Source: an uncultured Verrucomicrobiota bacterium
GTDB taxonomy: Bacteria > Verrucomicrobiota > Kiritimatiellia > RFP12 > UBA3636
DNA length: 11,017 nt
Assembly: GCA_946534745.1 (NCBI GenBank)
Contig: CAMNDA010000381.1
Location: 1 to 11,017 of the forward strand
Direction: 5' to 3'
Part shown: one piece after another, positions 6,279-11,017 of the stretch
Layout of the letters: the number at the start of each line of letters is the position of its first letter
Position numbering within the stretch: the first letter of the stretch is position 1
The notes under the pieces: model-generated
The model's input: the letters and a program-made list of their open reading frames with translations, nothing else
Database searches by the model: none
What the model was told of the DNA's origin: nothing
Translations under genes and position numbers: made by a program

Positions 6279-7399
6279 TGGAATCCGGCGCGTTCGAGGA
6301 GGACGGCGGACCAGTCTTCGGGCGCGGAGGGCAGGTCCTCCCAGGCGGGGACGCCGTCGGCGACGCCGTTCGCGGCGAAGAACGCGCGCAGCTTCTCGTG
6401 GAGGGCGCGCGACTCTTCCTCGCGGCCCTGGAGCGCGCGCAGGAGCGTCGCCTCGCGCAGGGCGCCGGCGTAGGCGTGGCGGATGCCGGCGTAGGGGCTC
6501 TCCCGCATCGCGAGCTCGACCGCGGCGATGGCGGAGTCGGCGAGGTCCGGGTTCGCCATCGCCCGGAAGGTCCACCCCTCCTCCTCGGGGTCGCCGACGA
6601 CGCGGCCGGGCCCGAACGCCATCGTGCAGAGCGACTGGTAGACCATCCGCAGGCAGGAGGCGCGGTCCTTGCCGGACGCCCCCGACTCGAGCGCGGTGGA
6701 GGCCCAGTAGAGCGACGAGGCGGCGGGGACGCGCCAGTCGACCGGGCCGTATCGCCCCTCGAGCCCGGCCATCAGCGCGGCGTCCATCCCGAGCGTCTCC
6801 GCGAGCTCCGCGGAGGCGATCGAGCCGGCGGCCGGCGCGGCGCCGCCCTCGCCGAGGTAGGCGGCGATCTCGCGCGCCCACTCGGTGCGGTAGAAGGGCG
6901 CGGCCTCGTCGCCGTCCATCCCGATCTTGTGCTGGAAGAACCAGCCGAGGTTGCGGCGGATCTCGGCGGAGGAGGGGTTGAGCGGGACGCCGCGGTCGCG
7001 CAGCAGCGAGATGCCGCCCTCGACCCAGCGCCAGCGGTCGTCCGGGCGCGAGAGGAGGAACGAGACGTTGTAGGCCATGTTCCAGGCGTGGAAGACCCAC
7101 GCCTCCTCGTTGGCCGGGTCGAGCGCGGTGATCCAGTCCGCCAGCTGCACCAGCTCCACGAACCGGCGCTCGTCCTGCAGGCGGTCCGCGCGGAACCAGA
7201 GCGCGTCCGCGATGACGCCGCGGAACCCGCCGAGCGCGACGCCCGCGAACTTCACGAGCGGCGGCGCGGCGGACGCCGCGAGCGCCGCCGCGGGCGACTC
7301 GGCGGCATGCCGCTCCGCGCGCAGCGCGAAGGACTGCGCCGCGGCCGCGGCGAGCGCGGCGGCGGCGACGAGCGGGGCGGCGGGGAGGCGGCAGGGCAC
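6275..7399 (-). CDS. TPR-like helical-repeat protein with N-terminal membrane anchor, downstream of pilT
   Basis: 374 residues from GTG (CAC on plus, 7397-7399); no ATG occurs until residue 108, so the GTG 17 bp after the pilT stop is the sensible start, although no Shine-Dalgarno is visible. An N-terminal hydrophobic helix (about 8-26, Ala-rich) looks like a signal anchor or signal peptide. It is followed by a Trp- and Arg-rich helical region: 'GGFRGVIADALWFRADRLQDE' (57-77, split here as GGFRG and ADALWFRADRLQDE), 'LVQLADWITALDP' (83-95), 'EEAWVFHAWNMAYNVS' (98-113), 'DRWRWVEGGISLLRDRG' (121-137) and 'NLGWFFQHKIG' (150-160). The pattern resembles degenerate TPR units and matches an uncharacterised family I recall from Verrucomicrobia-type genomes. 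Close spacing makes cotranscription with pilT very likely, suggesting a role at the envelope, perhaps with the pilus machinery (inference). Both convergent genes use the palindrome CTAG (6275-6278) for their TAG stops. Confidence 0.7.
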   Translation of the reverse strand: MPCRLPAAPLVAAAALAAAAAQSFALRAERHAAESPAAALAASAAPPLVKFAGVALGGFRGVIADALWFRADRLQDERRFVELVQLADWITALDPANEEAWVFHAWNMAYNVSFLLSRPDDRWRWVEGGISLLRDRGVPLNPSSAEIRRNLGWFFQHKIGMDGDEAAPFYRTEWAREIAAYLGEGGAAPAAGSIASAELAETLGMDAALMAGLEGRYGPVDWRVPAASSLYWASTALESGASGKDRASCLRMVYQSLCTMAFGPGRVVGDPEEEGWTFRAMANPDLADSAIAAVELAMRESPYAGIRHAYAGALREATLLRALQGREEESRALHEKLRAFFAANGVADGVPAWEDLPSAPEDWSAVLLERAGFH

Positions 7400-7416
7400 G
7401 GCGGAGGGACGGGCGG

Positions 7417-8898
7417 CTATTCGTCGCGGAACGGCATGTTCTTCTCGAAGAGCGCGATGCGGGGCTGCTGCGCGGCGGCCTTGACGGAGTCGCCGTTCTT
7501 CTCGTAGAGCTCGGCGGCCTTGCGCGAGAGGTCGGCGGCCTTGCGGAAGTCGCCGTTCTCGGCGCGGGCGGCGGCGACGACGGTGAGCGCATAGGGGTCG
7601 CGGTCGCGCAGCGCGGAGGAGCCGCGCTCGGCGAGCTTGAGGGCGAGCTTGCCGTCGCGCAGCTCCTCGAAGGGCGAGGTCGCGAGCGCCCAGGCGTAGG
7701 CGAGGAGCGCGTTGTTGTCGCCGGCGTTGGTCTCCCAGGCCTGCTTGATCTGGTCGAACGGCCCGCGGGCGCGCTCGAGGCGGCGGGCGCGGTCCTCCTG
7801 CTCGGCGCGCTTCTTGAACTCCATGGAGACGCCGGCCATCTTGAACTTGGTCTCGATCTCGACCTTGTCGACGGCCTTGTTGTAGGCCTCCTCCTCGGAG
7901 ATGATGCCCTTGGCGGCGAGGCGCGTGAGCTCGTCGCCGAACGTCTGCATGCCCTCCTTGCGCCCGGTCTGGAGGACCGAGGGCAGCATGTGCGTCTTGG
8001 CCTCGCGGATGAGCGCGGCGACGGAGGTGTTGACGACGAGCACCTCGAACGCGGCGGCGCGGCCCTTGCCGTCGCGGCGGCGGCAGAGCGTCTGCGCGAC
8101 GACGCCCTTGAGGGTGTCGGCGAGCATCGAGCGGATCTGGTTCTGGCGCTCGGCCGGGAACTTGTCGATCATGCGCTCGACCGTCGAGGCGGCGGTGTTG
8201 GTGTGCAGCGTCGCGAAGACGAGGTGGCCCGTCTCGGCCGTCTCGATCGCGGTCTCCATCGTCTCGAGGTCGCGCATTTCGCCGACGAGCACGATGTCCG
8301 GGTCCTCGCGGAGGGCCGCGCGCAGGGCGCGGGCGAAGCTCTCGGTGTCGCGGTGCACCTCGCGCTGGTTGATGAGGCACTTCTGCGGCTTGTGCACGAA
8401 TTCGACCGGGTCCTCGATCGTGATGATGTGCTCGTTGCGCGTGCGGTTGATGTTGTCGATGATCGCGGAGAGCGTCGTGGACTTGCCGGAGCCGGTCGGG
8501 CCGGTGACGACGACGAGCCCCTTCGTGAGGTAGCAGAAGTCGCGGATCGCGGGCGGGAGGTTGAGCTCCTCGAAGGTCGGGATCTTCTCGGGGATCTGGC
8601 GCAGCACCGTGCCGAAGCCGTTCATGTCGCGGAAGCCGTTCACGCGGAAGCGGGCGAGGCCGGGGATCTGGTAGGCGCAGTCGGTGTCCCACTCCTCGAC
8701 CAGCTCCTTGATGTTGCGCTCGGGCATGATCTCCTTGAGGAGTCCGAGGACGCGGTCCGATTCCCACACCGGCTCGCCCTCGATCGGGGTGATGGCGCCG
8801 TGGATGCGCATCTGCGGGACGCGCCCCGCGCTGATGTGGAGGTCGGAGCCGTGCGTCTCGATGAGCAGGCGGAGGAAGCGGTCGATCTGGTTTTCCAT
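7417..8898 (-). CDS. pilT: Type IV pilus retraction ATPase PilT with C-terminal TPR-like extension
   Basis: 493 residues. PilT is a hexameric cytoplasmic ATPase that powers depolymerisation (retraction) of type IV pili for twitching motility or DNA uptake. N-terminal PAS-like domain about 1-110 with 'GSDLHISAGRVPQMRIHG' (17-34). The RecA-like core has Walker A 'GPTGSGKST' (133-141), the Asp box 'TIEDPVEF' (160-167), Walker B 'DIVLVGEMRD' (201-210) and the His box 'TGHLVFATLHTNTA' (223-236). 'SVAALIRE' (292-299) corresponds to the AIRNLIRE motif needed for retraction. The usual protein ends at about 345-370; here about 115 more residues follow (380-493), with TPR-like sequence 'YAWALATSPFEELRDG' (401-416) and 'ARAENGDFRKAADLSRKAAE' (444-463). 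The ATG at 8898 is chosen because AAGGAGA lies 6 nt upstream and a promoter lies just beyond. No other pilus genes are in the window. Confidence 0.93.
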   Translation of the reverse strand: MENQIDRFLRLLIETHGSDLHISAGRVPQMRIHGAITPIEGEPVWESDRVLGLLKEIMPERNIKELVEEWDTDCAYQIPGLARFRVNGFRDMNGFGTVLRQIPEKIPTFEELNLPPAIRDFCYLTKGLVVVTGPTGSGKSTTLSAIIDNINRTRNEHIITIEDPVEFVHKPQKCLINQREVHRDTESFARALRAALREDPDIVLVGEMRDLETMETAIETAETGHLVFATLHTNTAASTVERMIDKFPAERQNQIRSMLADTLKGVVAQTLCRRRDGKGRAAAFEVLVVNTSVAALIREAKTHMLPSVLQTGRKEGMQTFGDELTRLAAKGIISEEEAYNKAVDKVEIETKFKMAGVSMEFKKRAEQEDRARRLERARGPFDQIKQAWETNAGDNNALLAYAWALATSPFEELRDGKLALKLAERGSSALRDRDPYALTVVAAARAENGDFRKAADLSRKAAELYEKNGDSVKAAAQQPRIALFEKNMPFRDE

Positions 8899-8904
8899 GG
8901 GGTG

Positions 8905-8911
8905 TCTCCTT
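8905..8911 (-). promoter_or_regulatory. Shine-Dalgarno of pilT
   Basis: AAGGAGA on the minus strand, 6 nt before the pilT ATG. It is the only strong Shine-Dalgarno in the window and fixes the pilT start at 8898, ruling out the open frame that continues upstream across the promoter and panD. Confidence 0.85.
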
Positions 8912-8918
8912 GGCGCGA

Positions 8919-8947
8919 AGTATACCGGAACGCCCCCGCGCGGGCAA
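8919..8947 (-). promoter_or_regulatory. pilT: Sigma70-type promoter of pilT
   Basis: On the minus strand TTGCCC (plus 8942-8947), a 17-bp spacer and TATACT (plus 8919-8924). The -10 matches 5 of 6 consensus bases and is preceded by GCGTTCCGG. Transcription would start near 8912, right at the Shine-Dalgarno, giving a leader of only about 14 nt. Confidence 0.72.
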
Positions 8948-9006
8948 GCGCCCCGCACGCGCGCGCCGCCGCGAAAACGCTTGCCATTTCGCGGGCGTTC
9001 CGGTAT
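8922..9006. promoter_or_regulatory. Two-part inverted repeat making a symmetric divergent promoter (pilT/panD)
   Basis: ATACCGGAACGCCC (8922-8935) is repeated as its exact reverse complement at 8993-9006 (14 of 14), and GGCAAGCG (8943-8950) as its exact reverse complement at 8978-8985 (8 of 8). Both pairs share the same axis at 8964, so the pilT and panD promoters are near mirror images including -35, part of the spacer and most of the -10. The central 8951-8977 is very GC-rich and not symmetric. Confidence 0.8.
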
Positions 9007-9009
9007 CTT
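8981..9009 (+). promoter_or_regulatory. panD: Sigma70-type promoter of panD
   Basis: TTGCCA (8981-8986), 17-bp spacer (8987-9003) and TATCTT (9004-9009). The box upstream of the -10 is again GCGTTCCGG, as in the pilT promoter. Expected start near 9016, about 18 nt before the panD ATG; no clear Shine-Dalgarno follows. Confidence 0.68.
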
Positions 9010-9033
9010 CTTCCCCATCGACGCGCAAGACCC

Positions 9034-9399
9034 ATGCTCTCCTTCTTCCTCAAGTCCAAGCTCCACCACGTCCGCGTGACCGAGGCCAGCCTCGAATACC
9101 GCGGCAGCATGACGCTCGACCCCGACTTCCTCGACGCCGCCGGCATCGCGCCCTTCGAGAAGATCCTCGTCGCGAACCTCGAGAACGGCGAGCGCTTCGA
9201 GACATACGCCATCGCCGGCGAGCGCGGCTCCCGCATCTGCTGCCTCAACGGCGCCACCGCGCACAAGGGGAAGGTCGGCGACCGCGTCATCGTCTTCACG
9301 TTCTGCGCCCTTACGCCCGAGGAGGCCGCGACCCACCGCCCCCGCATCGTCGTCTTCGACGGCAGGGACAACGCCATCGTCTCCACTTCCGACATCTGA
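9034..9399 (+). CDS. panD: Aspartate 1-decarboxylase (pyruvoyl-dependent)
   Basis: 121 residues, full length for the family (about 115-140). The enzyme decarboxylates L-aspartate to beta-alanine for pantothenate and coenzyme A synthesis. The proenzyme cleaves itself between Gly24 and Ser25 to make the pyruvoyl cofactor; the sequence 'LEYRGSMTLD' (20-29) carries this site at exactly those numbers. Lys9 ('KSKLHHVRVT'), Arg54 and Tyr58 ('RFETYAI', 54-60), and the 'GERGSRICCLNGATAHKGKVGD' region are also as expected (key residues Arg64, Asn72, Gly73, Ala74). It is transcribed from a promoter mirrored with that of pilT. A heptamer repeat array follows directly after the stop, then a ParB-like gene. 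No other pantothenate genes (panB, panC) are in the window. Confidence 0.95.
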   Translation: MLSFFLKSKLHHVRVTEASLEYRGSMTLDPDFLDAAGIAPFEKILVANLENGERFETYAIAGERGSRICCLNGATAHKGKVGDRVIVFTFCALTPEEAATHRPRIVVFDGRDNAIVSTSDI

Positions 9400-9403
9400 T
9401 TTC

Positions 9404-9463
9404 CCACTCGTCACTCGTCACTCGTCACTTGTCACTCGTCACTCGCCCCTCGTCACTCGTCAC
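9404..9463. repeat. Eight tandem heptamers (TCACTCG) between panD and the ParB-like gene
   Basis: Starting 5 bp after the panD stop, units in strict 7-bp register are CCACTCG, TCACTCG, TCACTCG, TCACTTG, TCACTCG, TCACTCG, CCCCTCG, TCACTCG, then a partial TCAC. The array occupies most of the 83-bp gap; only the short stretch 9464-9482 with a GAAAGG-type ribosome site precedes the next ATG. The same heptamer, in the same orientation relative to transcription, occurs inside the GT-C-like gene at 1175-1209. It has no spacers and no dyad, so it is neither a CRISPR nor a terminator. Confidence 0.95.
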
Positions 9464-9482
9464 CCCAACCGAAAGGCCCTCC

Positions 9483-10007
9483 ATGCAAGTCCCGATCGAT
9501 TCCGTCACCGTCCCCGAGCGCGTCCGCAAGGACCTCGGCGACCTCCAGCCGCTCATGGACAGCCTCAAGCGCGTGGGGCAGCTGCATCCGATCCGCCTCA
9601 CCCCGACCTACGAGCTGATCTCCGGCCACCGCCGCCTCACCGCCGCGGGCAACCTCGGCTGGAAGACGATCGAGGCGGAGATCGTCGCGGGGCTCGACGA
9701 AACGCGCCGCCTCGAGATGGAGCTGGAGGAGAACATCTACCGCAAGGACTTCACGCCCGACGAGGTCCTCGAGGGCTGGAAGCGCCTCGACGCGCTCAAG
9801 CACCCCACCGTCGGCCGCCGCATCCGCAAGGCCATCGGCCGCTTCTTCGGCCGCCTCGCGTTCTGGAAGCGCCGCGCGCGCAAGGCCGAGGCGGAGCTCG
9901 CGGAGGCGAAGAAGGACGACGCCACCGCCGCGGAGCTTCCCGCGCCCGCCGCGCCGCCGGAGGCGGAGCCCGCCGCCGGCGATTCGGACGAGAATCTCGG
10001 CGTCTAG
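9483..10007 (+). CDS. Stand-alone ParB/sulfiredoxin-fold N-terminal domain protein with basic helical tail
   Basis: 174 residues from ATG, preceded by GAAAGG (9471-9476) at 6 nt. The N-terminal part follows the ParB nucleotide-binding domain: 'LQPLMDSLKRVGQLHPIRLT' (21-40), 'ELISGHRRLTAAGNLGW' (44-60; ParB usually has GERR) and 'ELEENIYRKDFTPDEV' (80-95; compare the ENxxRxDLxPxE motif). The central helix-turn-helix and dimerisation domains of a chromosomal ParB (about 280-300 residues) are missing. Instead there is a very basic helical stretch 'GRRIRKAIGRFFGRLAFWKR' (111-130) and an Ala/Glu/Pro-rich acidic tail (135-174). No parA or parS is visible, so chromosome segregation is unlikely; a CTP-binding or regulatory DNA-associated role is possible. 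The stop TAG overlaps the GTG of tcdA by one base (TAGTG), suggesting an operon. Confidence 0.75.
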   Translation: MQVPIDSVTVPERVRKDLGDLQPLMDSLKRVGQLHPIRLTPTYELISGHRRLTAAGNLGWKTIEAEIVAGLDETRRLEMELEENIYRKDFTPDEVLEGWKRLDALKHPTVGRRIRKAIGRFFGRLAFWKRRARKAEAELAEAKKDDATAAELPAPAAPPEAEPAAGDSDENLGV

Positions 10008-10801
10008 TGGACCCGGAGGCGTCCGACCGCACGCGCCGCCTCGTCGGCGACGCCGCCCTGGCGCGCCTCGCCGCGGCGCGCGTGCTCGTCGTCGGCCTCG
10101 GGGGCGTCGGCTCCTGGTGCGCCGAGGCGCTCGCGCGCGCCGGCGTCGGCACGCTCGGCCTGCTCGACTGCGACGCCTTCGCGCCCTCCAACCTCAACCG
10201 CCAGCTCGGCGCCCTGCGCTCGACGCTCGGACGGCGCAAGACCGACGTCATGCGCGAGCGCGTCCTCGACATCGCGCCGGACGCGCGCGTCGAGACGTTC
10301 GACCTGCGCTACGGCCCCGACACGGCGGACGGGGTCGACCTCGCGCGCTGGGACGCCGTCGCGGACGCGATCGATCTCGTCTCCGCCAAGGTCCTGCTCG
10401 TCTCGCGCTGCGTCGCGGCGGGCGTCCGCGTCTATAGCGCGATGGGCGGCGGCAACAAGTTCGACCCGCAGCGCCTGCGCGTCTCGGACCTCGCGAGGAC
10501 GAACCGCTGCCCGCTCGCGAAGGCCATGCGCAAGAAGCTGCGCCGGCTCGGCATCGAGCACCTGGCCGTCGTCGCGTCCGACGAGGAGCCGCGCTGGCCG
10601 TTCGACGCCGATCCGGACGAGCGCATCCAGACCGCGGGGACGCTCCCGACCGTCGTCGGCGCCGCGGGGCTGCTCCTCGCGCACGCGATCCTGCGCGACC
10701 TCGTCGGCGAGCCCGCCGCGCCGCTCGCCTGCCAGGCGCGCGACGCCCGCCTCCGCGCCGCGCGCGAGGGCGCGGTTGCCGCCCCGGAACCGGCATGCTA
10801 G
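10007..10801 (+). CDS. tcdA: tRNA threonylcarbamoyladenosine dehydratase (ThiF/E1-like)
   Basis: 264 residues from GTG. TcdA uses ATP to cyclise t6A37 in ANN-decoding tRNAs to ct6A. Visible features: 'RLVGDAALARLAAARVLVVG' (11-30), the nucleotide loop 'GLGGVGSWCAEALARAGVG' (30-48), 'DCDAFAPSNLNRQ' (54-66) with the acidic and Asn/Arg residues that contact ATP, 'DAIDLVSAK' (120-128), and the TcdA-specific 'GGGNKFDPQRLRVSDLARTNRCPLAKAMR' region (147-175; key residues Asp153, Pro154, Asp161, Pro169). 'TLPTVVGAAGLLLAHAILRDL' is the family's hydrophobic C-terminal helix. Length and order match E. coli TcdA/YgdL (268 residues). The frame has no early ATG, and the GTG overlaps the previous stop (TAGTG), which supports translational coupling with the ParB-like gene. 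The promoter of the next gene overlaps its last codons. Confidence 0.9.
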   Translation: MDPEASDRTRRLVGDAALARLAAARVLVVGLGGVGSWCAEALARAGVGTLGLLDCDAFAPSNLNRQLGALRSTLGRRKTDVMRERVLDIAPDARVETFDLRYGPDTADGVDLARWDAVADAIDLVSAKVLLVSRCVAAGVRVYSAMGGGNKFDPQRLRVSDLARTNRCPLAKAMRKKLRRLGIEHLAVVASDEEPRWPFDADPDERIQTAGTLPTVVGAAGLLLAHAILRDLVGEPAAPLACQARDARLRAAREGAVAAPEPAC

Positions 10802-10804
10802 AAT
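10776..10804 (+). promoter_or_regulatory. Sigma70-type promoter overlapping the tcdA stop codon
   Basis: TTGCCG (10776-10781), 17-bp spacer (10782-10798) and TAGAAT (10799-10804). The -10 begins with the TAG stop of tcdA. Transcription would start near 10811, only about 2 nt before the ATG at 10813, so the mRNA would be leaderless or nearly so. Confidence 0.66.
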
Positions 10805-10812
10805 CACGCGCC

Positions 10813-11017
10813 ATGTCCGCCGCCGCCCTGACCGTCCTTCTCTCCGCCGCGCTCGACGCCGCCGTCCTCTGGGGCCTGTGGCGCCTCGCGCGCCGCGCCG
10901 TCGGCGGCCGCGCGGGCGCCGCGCGCCGCCGCGCCAAGGCGCTCGAGGGCGAGATGCGGACCGCCTTCGCCATGCACCGCGACGTCCTGCCGCCCGCCCT
11001 CGCGGAGAGGCTCGCCG
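10813..11017 (+). CDS. N-terminal fragment of an unrecognised membrane-anchored protein
   Basis: Partial: 68 codons from ATG to the window edge. The start is chosen because it lies directly behind a good promoter and gives a typical membrane N-terminus. Residues about 4-25 are hydrophobic ('ALTVLLSAALDAAVLWGLW'), followed by an Arg-rich stretch ('RLARRAVGGRAGAARRRAK') that would stay in the cytosol by the positive-inside rule, and then an amphipathic helix with Glu, Arg and Met. No family is recognised from this fragment. It is not overlapped by a better frame on the plus strand. Confidence 0.55.
   Translation, partial: MSAAALTVLLSAALDAAVLWGLWRLARRAVGGRAGAARRRAKALEGEMRTAFAMHRDVLPPALAERLA

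Noticed and set aside
5361..7592. Long minus-strand open frame crossing the 6275 gene and running antisense to pyrD
   Set aside because: Arg/Ala/Pro-rich composition without domains; pyrD on the plus strand and the TPR-like protein in another minus frame are convincing.
8899..9414. N-terminal extension of pilT upstream to 9414
   Set aside because: It would run antisense through panD and both promoters; the ATG at 8898 has a strong Shine-Dalgarno and gives the usual PilT N-terminus.
9404..9463. CRISPR array
   Set aside because: Units are 7 bp, directly abutting, with no spacers and no cas genes nearby; the same applies to 5279-5366.
9483..10007. Chromosome-partitioning ParB
   Set aside because: Too short, lacks the HTH and C-terminal dimer domains, and no parA or parS-like site is nearby.

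Overview
The window is very GC-rich chromosomal DNA (clearly well above 65% by eye; not computed) with bacterial housekeeping and cell-envelope genes packed tightly on both strands. Several protein types recall the PVC superphylum, especially Kiritimatiellota/Lentisphaerota/Verrucomicrobiota: an HtrA-like protease tail ending in a 'PADRS-DL' motif, a TonB-like anchored alpha/alpha-toroid protein, a PilT fused to a 'LRDG...LA' TPR module, and a W-rich TPR-like protein. That placement is an inference from recalled family resemblance. No mobile element, phage gene, CRISPR array, tRNA or rRNA was seen.

Layout. 2-331 (+) is the 3' end of a probable HtrA-type serine protease (C-terminal PDZ region). 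It converges on a two-gene minus-strand unit, 3370-342: a 62-aa single-pass membrane protein overlapping (ATGA) a 947-aa polytopic GT-C/YfhO-like membrane protein. Between 3371 and 3505 lies a divergent promoter region whose two -35 boxes form a palindrome. The plus strand then carries a 587-aa membrane-anchored toroid protein and pyrD (dihydroorotate dehydrogenase, class 1B type), separated by an array of 8-bp repeats that runs up to the pyrD start codon. pyrD converges on a minus-strand pair, pilT (8898-7417) and a TPR-like protein (7399-6275); the two facing genes share one CTAG as both stop codons. pilT and panD are transcribed apart from a nearly symmetric divergent promoter (8919-9009). 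After panD come a 7-bp repeat array, a short stand-alone ParB-like protein, tcdA (tRNA t6A dehydratase) and the 5' end of an unrecognised membrane-anchored protein with its own promoter.

How the genes relate. pyrD (pyrimidines), panD (beta-alanine for pantothenate/CoA) and tcdA (cyclic t6A in tRNA) are unconnected housekeeping functions. The HtrA-like tail, GT-C protein, toroid protein, pilT and TPR protein are envelope-related. There is no obvious single pathway. The most unusual structure is non-coding: three short-tandem-repeat arrays of 7 or 8 bp, two of them nearly the same heptamer 8 kb apart, one of which is translated inside the GT-C gene. Symmetric divergent promoters, the TPR-extended PilT and the TonB-like anchored toroid protein are the other points worth attention. 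I did not find clear evidence of a new multi-gene defence or mobile system here.
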